DNA of 64,000 bases from Bacillus_BE sp042263505 (lineage in GTDB: Bacteria; Bacillota; Bacilli; Bacillales; Cytobacillaceae). The notes under the pieces were generated by a model. It saw only the letters and a list, made by a program, of their open reading frames with translations, made no database searches and had not been told where the DNA came from. Location: positions 248,001-312,000 of the forward strand of contig NZ_JBHKFI010000002.1 in assembly GCF_042263505.1 (NCBI RefSeq), in the 5' to 3' direction. Each line of letters begins with the position of its first letter. Within the stretch, counting starts at the first letter, position 1. Shown in pieces: positions 44,095 to 51,864 of the stretch. Both the position numbers and the translations under genes were made by a program.

Positions 44095-44328
44095 ATGACT
44101 CAATATGCACAAACAGTAAATGTACCAGATTATCCACCACGTGAAAAGCATCCAACAATTTTTCGCACCTTTGATTCTCTAAATGCAGGAGAATTTATGC
44201 TTTTAATCAATGATCATGATCCAAAGCCATTACTTTATCAATTCATGATGGAAAGACAAGATCAATTTATTTGGAAATATCTTGAAGAGGGTCCGGAAAC
44301 CTGGAAAGTATCTATTGGTAAAAAATAA
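44095..44328 (+). CDS. DUF2249 domain protein, copy 3
   Basis: 77 aa, ATG after TTGGAGGAAAGAATC. VPDYPPREKHPTIFRTFDSL, then LLINDHDPKPLLYQFMMER and a WKYLEEGPETWKVSIGK ending is the classical DUF2249 form seen beside hemerythrin, nor and nos genes. It has its own regulated promoter and terminator. Role unknown; a sulfur or metal carrier link is often suggested from the TusA-like fold. Confidence 0.88.
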   Translation: MTQYAQTVNVPDYPPREKHPTIFRTFDSLNAGEFMLLINDHDPKPLLYQFMMERQDQFIWKYLEEGPETWKVSIGKK

Positions 44329-44353
44329 ATTAGTTTAACGAGTACAAACTCTA

Positions 44354-44394
44354 AAAAAAGGCTAACTATGATTTTTGTAGTTAGTCTCTTTTAT
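44354..44394 (+). terminator. Terminator after DUF2249 copy 3
   Basis: GGCTAACTA and TAGTTAGTC form a 9-position stem (8 standard pairs, one G-T) around an 8-base loop, followed by TCTTTT. Confidence 0.65.
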
Positions 44395-44485
44395 AATGAA
44401 GAAATCATCTAGATGCTCCAAATGGAAATAATTTCTGAATTCTGTGATAAAATGGATAGAAAAGAAAATGAATGGAGTGATTGAT

Positions 44486-46003
44486 ATGACGAAACTACAA
44501 ACATTGGAAAATGCGTTTTATGAGCATGTGAAGAAAATAGTCTCTTATAACGAAGCATTATCATTAATATTTTGGGATTTGCGAACAGGAGCTCCAAAAA
44601 AGGGAGTTAATCAACGATCAGAAGTGATTGGAATTCTTTCTTCTGAAGTTTTTCAAATGTCTACCTCGAATCAGATGCTGGAGTACATAGAGAAATTAAC
44701 GAGAAAAGAGGTATTTTCTGAGCTTTCCCCTTTGACGCAGAAGCTAGTCGAGGATTGTAGAAAAACTTATGAACGCAATAAAAAGATACCTGCAGATGAA
44801 TATAAGGAATATGTCATTTTGCAATCAAAAGCTGAGAGTATATGGGAGGAAGCGAGGGAAAAATCTGATTTCGAAATGTTCCGTCCATATTTAGAACAAC
44901 TGGTAGCTTTCAATAAACGTTTTATATCTTATTACGGCTATGAAGGGAATAAGTATAATGCCCTTTTGGATTTATATGAGCCTGGAGTTACGGTTGATTT
45001 ATTAAATAAGGTATTTGGGGAATTACGAGAATCTATTATTCCTCTTGTTCAGCTTATAACGAATAAAAGGGAAAAACTAGATACGAGCTTTTTGTTCCGA
45101 AAATTTCCAAAGGATAAACAGAGGGAGTTTAGCATCGAAATATTAAAACAGATGGGATATGACTTTCAGGCAGGGCGATTGGATGAAACAGTTCATCCTT
45201 TTGAAATTAGCTTAAATCCCGGAGATGTAAGGGTTACGACAAGATATGATGAAACTGATTTTCGAATGGCTGTATTTGGCACCATTCATGAAGGGGGGCA
45301 TGCCCTCTATGAGCAGAATATTTCAAAGGATTTAATTGGCACTACCTTATGTGCTGGAACTTCTATGGGGATTCATGAGTCTCAATCTCTTTTTTATGAA
45401 AATTTTGTTGGCCGCAATTATCATTTTTGGAAGAAAAATTATGATTTAATCCGGCAATATGCTAAGGAACAGTTTTCTCATGTCGAGTTGGATGAGTATT
45501 ATCATGCAATTAATGAATCGAAACCATCTCTTATACGGATCGAAGCAGATGAACTCACGTATCCTTTGCATGTTATTATTCGCTATGAAATTGAATTAGG
45601 ATTATTTAATGATGAAATCGACGTGAAGGATCTTCCAAAAATTTGGAATGAGAAGTATGAGCAATATTTGGGGATCCGTCCTGAAAATGATGCTGAAGGA
45701 GTTCTTCAAGATGTTCACTGGGCAGGTGGAAGCTTTGGCTATTTTCCTTCCTATTCTTTAGGATATATGTACGCCGCCCAATTTAAAAACGCCTTATTAA
45801 GGGACCTTCCAGATTTTGATGCATTGTTAGAAAAAGGAGAATTACTTCCCATTAAAGAATGGTTAAATAAGCATATTCATCAATTTGGAAAAATAAAAAA
45901 ACCGTTAGAAATATTACAAGATGTAACGGGTGAGGGATTAAATTCAGAGTATCTTATTCACTATTTAGAGGAAAAATACAGAAGCATTTATCAGCTGAAA
46001 TAA
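44486..46003 (+). CDS. ypwA: M32 family metallocarboxypeptidase (YpwA)
   Basis: 505 aa, the usual M32 length. The zinc motif HEGGH appears in GTIHEGGHALYEQNI (near residue 270), with the M32-specific GIHESQSLFYEN glutamate and later IRIEADELTYPLH. Thermostable carboxypeptidase-like; physiological substrate unknown. Start ATG 44486 after GGAGTGATTGAT. In B. subtilis ypwA lies near ypvA, so the NO-linked cluster lies between these two genes. Confidence 0.92.
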   Translation: MTKLQTLENAFYEHVKKIVSYNEALSLIFWDLRTGAPKKGVNQRSEVIGILSSEVFQMSTSNQMLEYIEKLTRKEVFSELSPLTQKLVEDCRKTYERNKKIPADEYKEYVILQSKAESIWEEAREKSDFEMFRPYLEQLVAFNKRFISYYGYEGNKYNALLDLYEPGVTVDLLNKVFGELRESIIPLVQLITNKREKLDTSFLFRKFPKDKQREFSIEILKQMGYDFQAGRLDETVHPFEISLNPGDVRVTTRYDETDFRMAVFGTIHEGGHALYEQNISKDLIGTTLCAGTSMGIHESQSLFYENFVGRNYHFWKKNYDLIRQYAKEQFSHVELDEYYHAINESKPSLIRIEADELTYPLHVIIRYEIELGLFNDEIDVKDLPKIWNEKYEQYLGIRPENDAEGVLQDVHWAGGSFGYFPSYSLGYMYAAQFKNALLRDLPDFDALLEKGELLPIKEWLNKHIHQFGKIKKPLEILQDVTGEGLNSEYLIHYLEEKYRSIYQLK

Positions 46004-46012
46004 AGATTCATC

Positions 46013-46046
46013 AAAAAAGGCTCCCAACCATAGAGGTTGGGAGCCT
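46013..46046. terminator. Bidirectional terminator between ypwA and the oxidase genes
   Basis: GGCTCCCAACC and GGTTGGGAGCC form an 11-bp stem with a 5-base loop; six T follow on the - strand, serving the oxidase operon. Confidence 0.88.
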
Positions 46047-46052
46047 TGCTTA

Positions 46053-47708
46053 TTACCATAATTTGAATCCTTTTGATCCTGGAGGTGCATTTTGAATAAG
46101 ATCAATAAATGGAATCGTGTATGCGAATAGGATAAGTAAAGCGGTAATTCCAAGCCAGATTTTCCAATTTTCGAATACCATTGGTGCTTTTTCTTCTGCA
46201 CTTTCTGCTTCTCCTAATGGGAATTCTTGTTCACCCTTAGGAGCAAAGAATGCAAGGTTAATAAAGATGTAAAGCATGAGAATAATCGCTAAGAATAGGA
46301 TAGAACCACCTACTGCTTGTGCGATTTGATATGGAACCCAGTCAGCTGCTTGTGCGGCCCCAGCGTAATCAGAGAATGAAGAACGACGTGGTGCTCCAAG
46401 TAAACCAGCAGCATGCATAGCGCCTGACATGAATGTCATACCAACTGCCCAAAGAATCCCTTGAATAAGAGCTAATTTATTCATTGCTTTTGTTAGGACG
46501 CGACCAGTTAAATGTGGCACAAGCCAGTATGCTGTACCAAAGAATGTTAAGACAACGGCTGTTGCAAGAGTTAAATGGAAGTGACCAGTTACCCAAATCG
46601 TATTATGAACTACTTGGTTCATTTGGTTTGAAGCATTGACCATACCACCAGCACCAGCAGGAATAAAGGCAAGCATACCGATAAATGGTACGGTAAAGCG
46701 AGCATCTCCCCATGGAAGCTTCTTAAACCAACCGAATAACCCTTTTGCACCTTTAGAACGACCAAATCTCTCGAATGTTGCAAATAGAGAGAAAGCAGTC
46801 ATTAAAGAAGGAATAACAACTAAGAATGTTAAAATTACTTGTAAGAACTTCCAAGCTGGATCAATCCCTGGTTCCAATAACTGATGGTGGAAACCTACAG
46901 GAATTGAGAACAATAGGAATAAGATAAAGGACATACGTGCTAAAGAATCAGAGAAAATTTTACCACCGATAACTTTTGGAATAATAACATACCAAGCCAT
47001 ATAAGCTGGAAGCAACCAGAAGTATACAAGTGGGTGTCCAAAATACCAGAATAATGTACGGCTGACACCAACATTAACTGTATCCACTAAACCTAAAGAC
47101 CAAGGTAATAATTGAATTAATACAGTAGCTGCGACACCTAATGTAGCAACATCCCATAGTACCGTATTAACAACTGCCATAAATGTAAGTAATGGACTAG
47201 GTTTTCCAGGGTTGTTTTTACGCCATCTTACATAACCCATAATAATGGCTGCACCATCAATCCAGCTTCCTACTACGACAAGTGTTAAACCTAGGTAGTA
47301 TAAAAAGTGAGCTTGAAGAGGTGCATAAAATGTATAAAGAACAGAAGCTTTATTTAATAGAATCATTACAGCAGCCATTGCTGTACCGATTGTCATAACC
47401 CAGAATCCAATCCATCCAGCTAAACGCTGACCATTGGAATAGGTGCCAGATGTACGGCTAACTCCTGAGTGTTGGAATCCAAAAATAAAGAATGTTGTTA
47501 AAACAAGTGCTAAAATGACACCATGAACGGTTAAAATTTGATAATATCCAATTCCAGCTGGTAATGTTACTTTACCAGTACGGACTAAAACTTGTAATAG
47601 TCCGGCAATACCGCCTATTGCTAAGGCAATGAATGCCACATAAAAGTGAGCCATTGCTAATTTTCCATCACGGCGGTCAACCTTTAGGGTAGCTGTAGGG
47701 CTAAGCAT
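46053..47708 (-). CDS. b(o/a)3-type cytochrome oxidase subunit I
   Basis: 551 aa, about 13 helices, haem-copper B family. Haem ligand region TVHGVILALVLTTFF, Cu-B and cross-linked Tyr motif GHPLVYFWLLPAY, the His pair in GFHHQLLEPG and TGHFHLTLATA are all present. It reduces oxygen to water using cytochrome c, generally with high oxygen affinity. It shares one base with the subunit II stop, and the small IIa gene leads the operon. A Crp/Fnr box lies upstream. Confidence 0.93.
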   Translation of the reverse strand: MLSPTATLKVDRRDGKLAMAHFYVAFIALAIGGIAGLLQVLVRTGKVTLPAGIGYYQILTVHGVILALVLTTFFIFGFQHSGVSRTSGTYSNGQRLAGWIGFWVMTIGTAMAAVMILLNKASVLYTFYAPLQAHFLYYLGLTLVVVGSWIDGAAIIMGYVRWRKNNPGKPSPLLTFMAVVNTVLWDVATLGVAATVLIQLLPWSLGLVDTVNVGVSRTLFWYFGHPLVYFWLLPAYMAWYVIIPKVIGGKIFSDSLARMSFILFLLFSIPVGFHHQLLEPGIDPAWKFLQVILTFLVVIPSLMTAFSLFATFERFGRSKGAKGLFGWFKKLPWGDARFTVPFIGMLAFIPAGAGGMVNASNQMNQVVHNTIWVTGHFHLTLATAVVLTFFGTAYWLVPHLTGRVLTKAMNKLALIQGILWAVGMTFMSGAMHAAGLLGAPRRSSFSDYAGAAQAADWVPYQIAQAVGGSILFLAIILMLYIFINLAFFAPKGEQEFPLGEAESAEEKAPMVFENWKIWLGITALLILFAYTIPFIDLIQNAPPGSKGFKLW

Positions 47709-48184
47709 TATTTAACCACCTCGATTTTTGAAGTCATCATGTGGTGACCAGAACCACAATATTCATTACATAGAATTAAGAATTCACCAGTCTTATTAAA
47801 TGTTGCTACGTGTTCACTAATATATCCTGGTTCAAGCATCATATTAATATCAGTACCGGCTACTTCAAAACCATGCATAACATCTTTTGATGTTGCAATG
47901 ATTTTTACTTTTGCCCCTTTTGGTATTTGAACATTTCCAGGATTATAAGCGAATGCTTGTGCTGTAAATACAAGCTCATAGTCCCATTCTTTTCCTTCCA
48001 CTTTATGTAATCCTGGTTTATTGAATGGTGCTGTTGTATCGACTTTTTCTGAATCGATGGTTTTTAAACAGCTAGGTGGCTGATTTCCAAGATAGAATGC
48101 GCTTACTCCAAGTACTGTTAAGAACACGAGAAGGGCACCTATTCCGAAAATAAGCCAAATTTTTTCAAATTTATGCATATGCAT
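47708..48184 (-). CDS. b(o/a)3-type cytochrome oxidase subunit II (CuA)
   Basis: 158 aa. One N-terminal helix (WLIFGIGALLVFLTVLGVSAF) then a cupredoxin domain carrying the CuA set: H in VMHGFEV and C-x3-C-x3-H-x2-M in LCNEYCGSGHHMM. It receives electrons from cytochrome c. The start ATGCATATGCAT has two possible ATGs (48184 preferred). Confidence 0.92.
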   Translation of the reverse strand: MHMHKFEKIWLIFGIGALLVFLTVLGVSAFYLGNQPPSCLKTIDSEKVDTTAPFNKPGLHKVEGKEWDYELVFTAQAFAYNPGNVQIPKGAKVKIIATSKDVMHGFEVAGTDINMMLEPGYISEHVATFNKTGEFLILCNEYCGSGHHMMTSKIEVVK

Positions 48185-48208
48185 AGCTTAATTTCCCCTT
48201 TCTATTTG

Positions 48209-48355
48209 TTAGAGACGATCTAAGAATAAGAAATAAACTCCAACCCATACCGCTACTAGGAAGAATCCTAATAAGAAAACGGATGCCATCGTTCCCTTAA
48301 GTGAGGAACTATCTTCAACTTCTGTTTTTGTTTTGTTGCTAAGTTCCGTTTTCAC
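48209..48355 (-). CDS. Cytochrome c oxidase subunit IIa-like peptide
   Basis: 48 residues from GTG 48355: a charged N-terminus (KTELSNKTKTEVEDSSSLKG) and one helix (ASVFLLGFFLVAVWVGVYFLF). This matches the tiny subunit IIa of ba3 oxidases, which supplies the helix missing from short subunit II. Located 24 bases before subunit II; short enough to be missed by annotation. Confidence 0.8.
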   Translation of the reverse strand: MKTELSNKTKTEVEDSSSLKGTMASVFLLGFFLVAVWVGVYFLFLDRL

Positions 48356-48483
48356 TTTTCTTCACACTCCCCTCTTATTTTTGAAATAAATAAATAATTA
48401 CATTTTCATAATACCGAACAATTAGAAAGATTCCATTAGGGTTTCATGTATTTCACAAATTGTTCATTAATCGATTTAACACT

Positions 48484-48526
48484 ATGTTAATGTTAGAAAA
48501 TTGATATAGCAGTGATGAATGTCACA
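48484..48526 (-). promoter_or_regulatory. Crp/Fnr box and -10 of the oxidase operon
   Basis: The + strand reads AGTGA-TGAATG-TCACA (48511-48526). On the - strand TAACAT (48489-48484) sets a start near 48477, so the box is centred at -41.5. The -10 is only a four of six match. Confidence 0.6.
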
Positions 48527-48773
48527 AAAACAGGTTTTTAAATGTGAAGAAATTGTGAAGTGATGCATGAATGTAGGCGATAAACCATTGATATTCCTCG
48601 ATAGAGGATAAACTATCCCAGAATAATAGAATCACGTTAATTTAGTACAATTTTAGGAAAATTACAAAATAAATTTGGACAAAATATGAACATATTGATC
48701 GTCACGTTTTTAAATTTGACATCATAAATTAAATGAATAAACACAATAGTTTTGAGAAAAGCGAGTGGTAAAA

Positions 48774-48929
48774 ATGCTAAAATACTACTGTGAACATTGC
48801 AAAACTTTATATAATGGTGAAATGATTTGTACAAATTGTGGGTTATTGGCCAAGCAAAGAATATGGATAGAGGTTCAAGAGCATAAAAAAAATAACCATC
48901 TAGATGATGATTATGGGGAAATATATTAA
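48774..48929 (+). CDS. Small zinc-ribbon protein
   Basis: 51 residues with two Cys pairs, YYCEHCKTLYN and ICTNCGLL, forming a likely zinc ribbon, then an acidic tail (DDDYGEIY). The ribosome site is poor (GAGTGGTAAAA). I do not recognise a named family. It lies alone between the oxidase promoter and the CheX-like gene. Confidence 0.5.
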   Translation: MLKYYCEHCKTLYNGEMICTNCGLLAKQRIWIEVQEHKKNNHLDDDYGEIY

Positions 48930-48947
48930 GATTCTATATAAACAATA

Positions 48948-48984
48948 GCAACCTAGGAATTGTTTTATCCAGGTTGCTATTTGT
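48948..48984. terminator. Bidirectional hairpin between zinc-ribbon and CheX-like genes
   Basis: AATAGCAACCTAGG pairs with TCC-a-GGTTGCTATT with short T/A tracts on both sides, suiting both converging genes. Confidence 0.7.
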
Positions 48985-48986
48985 GG

Positions 48987-49442
48987 TTATTTCATTTCAA
49001 TCATTAAAATAACTTCGAGTATTAGTTTACTCTCTATTTGAATAGGGAGTCGAAACGCCTTTTTAAAGCCATACACCTTGGTTTGACCAACTAATACGGT
49101 AGGTGGAGTAATATCCATTTCAAAACCTTTTTGTGAAATGGAAGTTGAGAGATTTCCTGCAATCATGTTACCAAGCTCTCCAGCAAAGGATTCAAGCATT
49201 TCTCCTTCAAGTTTCATTCCAAACATACTTTCACCGATGTTGCTGAAAATAGTTTCGTCACCATTTATGATGATTCTTCCTCTTAAGTCTCCTGTCATTC
49301 CAATTAAAACCCCGATAGAATGTTGTGTAAATGGCTGCGTAAATAAAGAGGGCTTATCAATCGTTACTTCAAAAGGCAATACGGCCTTCACTGAATCGAT
49401 GGTGCTATTTAGAACATCTGTTATGTATTTCGATAATGTCAT
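48987..49442 (-). CDS. CheX/CheC-like chemotaxis phosphatase domain protein
   Basis: 151 aa. It has the CheX fold with the catalytic E-x2-N motif in SFAGELGNMIAGNLS and GVLIGMTGDLRGRIIIN. CheX proteins dephosphorylate CheY-P. No other chemotaxis genes are near, so it may be a stand-alone response-regulator phosphatase. The start lies beneath a 372-base gap holding a possible Crp/Fnr box. Confidence 0.82.
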   Translation of the reverse strand: MTLSKYITDVLNSTIDSVKAVLPFEVTIDKPSLFTQPFTQHSIGVLIGMTGDLRGRIIINGDETIFSNIGESMFGMKLEGEMLESFAGELGNMIAGNLSTSISQKGFEMDITPPTVLVGQTKVYGFKKAFRLPIQIESKLILEVILMIEMK

Positions 49443-49814
49443 GAATTATTACCCCCTACTTTGTTACCAATAATCTTAACATATCTTTATTTTAAAGAGT
49501 GTAAATGATTTGAAAAAATATTAAAATATTTAACATAATTGTTATTTTTATATAAGAAAAGTTATGTGAAATTTAACACAGAATGATCCTTCCAAAAAAT
49601 GAATTGGAAATGATTAAATAATGAAATGGAGAATAAGTATAAATATAATAGGTTATGCACAGCAACATCCTTCAAAACATGATGGAAGTAAGCTTTTTTG
49701 GGCTTTCTTCCTTTTTTATTGCCTTCTAAAGGATCAATATATTATAGGATAAGGAGAATAATTGAGGATTGTGTAGGTAAATGCTAAAGGAAAAAGAGAA
49801 AAGGTGATGATATT
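49443..49814. other. Gap before bpsA with one candidate Crp/Fnr box
   Basis: No gene is visible. It contains TGTGA-AATTTA-ACACA at 49565-49580. For the CheX-like gene on the - strand, AACAAT at 49543-49538 would put this box at -41.5. No clear hairpins or repeats otherwise; it is very A+T rich. Confidence 0.45.
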
Positions 49815-50906
49815 TTGCCTACTATCGTATCCGTCGCAGAAGCCCTTCCTCACTTTGAACTTAAGCAAGCTGCAGTACTTGATTTTGCGAGGGAATTATT
49901 TTCTGAATCATTTAAGGACATTGAACGACTTTTGACAGTTTTTCAAAATGGCTGTATTGAAAAAAGGTATTTTGTAAAAGAATTATCATGGTTTAAGGAA
50001 GAACATTCTTTTGCAGAAAAAAATAACGCATATATCGAATCGGCCATCAATCTAGGTTCGAAGGCGATCCTAAATTGCTTGAGGAATCCCCATTTTTTAG
50101 CTAGAGAAATAGCCTGTGAAGAAATTGATGCAATATTTTTTATATCTAGTACTGGCATTGCTACACCAAGTATTGAAGCAAGAATAATGAACATTCTTCC
50201 CTTTTCTGAAGAGACAAAAAGAATTCCAATTTGGGGTCTTGGTTGTTGCGGTGGGGCATCAGGATTATCACGTGCTTATGAATATTGTCGGGCATATCCT
50301 GGGTCGAAGGTTATTGTTCTTTCAGTTGAAATATGCAGCTTGACCTTTCAGCGAAATGATCTTTCGAAAAGCAATCTTATTGGAACCTCTTTGTTTGCCG
50401 ATGGAGTGGCATGCTGTTTAATTGTTGGGGATGAGGTTAATATGAATGAATGGTGCCAATTGACCGCATATCCTAAGATTATCGCAACAAGGTCTGTAAC
50501 AATGAAAAACTCACTCGATGTGATGGGGTGGGATGTTCGTAATGAAGGATTATATGTTATTTTTTCAAAAGACATCCCATCGATTATTGAAAAATGGCTT
50601 CGACCCAATGTCCAGCAATTTCTTGAAAATGAAAAAATATTAATAGAAGAAATTCAACATTTTATCGCTCACCCGGGAGGAAAAAAGGTTTTGGAAGCCT
50701 ATCAACATTCATTGAAGTTTCCTAGCCAAATGACAGATGAATCATTTCATGTTTTAAAAAACTATGGAAATATGTCTTCTGCGACGATTCTTTATGTTTT
50801 AAAACAATTCTTGGCAAAAGGAAGGGGAGGAGAGCTTGGATTGGCAACTTCCTTAGGACCAGGCTTTAGTTCAGAAATTTTGTTATTAAGGTGGGAAGAT
50901 CTTTGA
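49815..50906 (+). CDS. bpsA: Type III polyketide synthase BpsA (chalcone synthase-like)
   Basis: 363 aa. The thiolase-fold catalytic triad is visible: Cys in WGLGCCGGASGLSRAYEY, His in FIAHPGGKKVLEAY, Asn in NYGNMSSATI. Makes alkylpyrones from long acyl-CoA and malonyl-CoA. It starts at TTG 49815 after GGTGATGATA and overlaps ypbQ by a few bases, the conserved pair. Confidence 0.93.
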   Translation: MPTIVSVAEALPHFELKQAAVLDFARELFSESFKDIERLLTVFQNGCIEKRYFVKELSWFKEEHSFAEKNNAYIESAINLGSKAILNCLRNPHFLAREIACEEIDAIFFISSTGIATPSIEARIMNILPFSEETKRIPIWGLGCCGGASGLSRAYEYCRAYPGSKVIVLSVEICSLTFQRNDLSKSNLIGTSLFADGVACCLIVGDEVNMNEWCQLTAYPKIIATRSVTMKNSLDVMGWDVRNEGLYVIFSKDIPSIIEKWLRPNVQQFLENEKILIEEIQHFIAHPGGKKVLEAYQHSLKFPSQMTDESFHVLKNYGNMSSATILYVLKQFLAKGRGGELGLATSLGPGFSSEILLLRWEDL

Positions 50907-51466
50907 TTTTTGTTTGTTTCTTACTTGTTCTTTTGATACAAAGAGGGATTGAACTAATCTTGGCGAGAAAAAATGAAATTTATTTAAAAAATTTGGGGGC
51001 TATAGAACTTGGCAGAAGACATTATCCAGTAATTGTGGCCGTTCATGGATTATTCTTTGTATCGCTTAGTCTGGAAGTATATTTCTATCAAAAGGAAATA
51101 TCGAATATATGGCCATACATACTCACCTTTTTCCTGCTAACACAATCAATCAGGATATGGGTGATTAAATCTCTTGGTCCATTTTGGAATACAAAAATCA
51201 TTGTATTACCGCAAGCTACGGTCATGAAAGGCGGTCCTTATCAATTAATAAAGCACCCAAATTATGTGGTCGTTTCTCTTGAGTTTATTCTCATCCCATT
51301 TCTTTTTAATGCTTATCTAACCGCCATTCTCTTTTCCTTTCTTAATGCAATGATTTTAAGTATTCGTATACCTGCCGAAGAGAATGCATTGAGAAAATGG
51401 ACGGAATATGAGGTGGAATTTTCCGCGAAAAGTCGCTTTCTTCCTAGTTTATTAAAAAAAATATGA
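50903..51466 (+). CDS. ypbQ: Isoprenylcysteine methyltransferase-like protein YpbQ (BpsB)
   Basis: About 187 aa with four or five membrane helices and the ICMT-like C-terminal motif GGPYQLIKHPNYVVV, then IPAEENAL. B. subtilis BpsB methylates alkylpyrone hydroxyls made by BpsA. I place the start at TTG 50903 overlapping the bpsA stop, with AGGTGGG ahead; a GTG at 50891 is also possible. Confidence 0.88.
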   Translation: MIFVCFLLVLLIQRGIELILARKNEIYLKNLGAIELGRRHYPVIVAVHGLFFVSLSLEVYFYQKEISNIWPYILTFFLLTQSIRIWVIKSLGPFWNTKIIVLPQATVMKGGPYQLIKHPNYVVVSLEFILIPFLFNAYLTAILFSFLNAMILSIRIPAEENALRKWTEYEVEFSAKSRFLPSLLKKI

Positions 51467-51482
51467 CAATTTCAACAGTTTA

Positions 51483-51538
51483 TTGAAAATGATTATCGTT
51501 CGTGATAAAATTCTTCATGTAGATGAAAATAATTCTCA
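51483..51538 (+). promoter_or_regulatory. Promoter with two Fur-type boxes before a tiny membrane peptide
   Basis: TTGAAA (51483-51488), 17-base spacer, TAAAAT (51506-51511). TGAAAATGATTATCG (51484-51498) overlaps the -35 and matches the 7-1-7 Fur consensus at 13 of 15. TGAAAATAATTCTCA (51524-51538) downstream of the start is also 13 of 15. Fur, Zur and PerR boxes look alike, so the regulator is not settled. Confidence 0.6.
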
Positions 51539-51566
51539 CTATTCAAATAAAAGGATGGTGTTACAT

Positions 51567-51665
51567 ATGGTAGCTGCTTTTATTATTTGCACAGTTGTTG
51601 CCTATTCCTTTGTAATGAAGCATGTATTATCACGTGTCTTAAAACCTCAGGACCATACAATCTAA
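51567..51665 (+). CDS. Tiny membrane peptide, probably iron-regulated
   Basis: 32 residues from ATG 51567 (AAGGATGGTG ahead): MVAAFIICTVVAYSFVMKHV forms one membrane helix, then a basic, polar end VLSRVLKPQDHTI. The same frame is open further up (ATGs at 51489 and 51555) but those ATGs overlap the promoter or the ribosome site. A Fur-box promoter precedes it and a terminator follows, so it appears to be a monocistronic unit. No homologue recognised. Confidence 0.55.
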   Translation: MVAAFIICTVVAYSFVMKHVLSRVLKPQDHTI

Positions 51666-51680
51666 ATAACCACTAGAAAG

Positions 51681-51712
51681 GCTGATTCTGTTTGTGGAAT
51701 CAGCTTGTTTCT
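51681..51712 (+). terminator. Terminator after the tiny membrane peptide
   Basis: GCTGATTC (51681-51688) and GAATCAGC (51697-51704), 8-base loop, then TTGTTTCTTTTT. Confidence 0.8.
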
Positions 51713-51864
51713 TTTTATCTCCTTTTAAAACAAGTTCCACTTTTTAAAATACTAATAGGAATTATCATCTTTATCCATTAAAATAAGGGATATGGGGAAA
51801 AGTTTGTAATTTTCTGTCTAAAAATAAAAACTATAGAATTTAACATAACAAAGGGGTATTTTGA

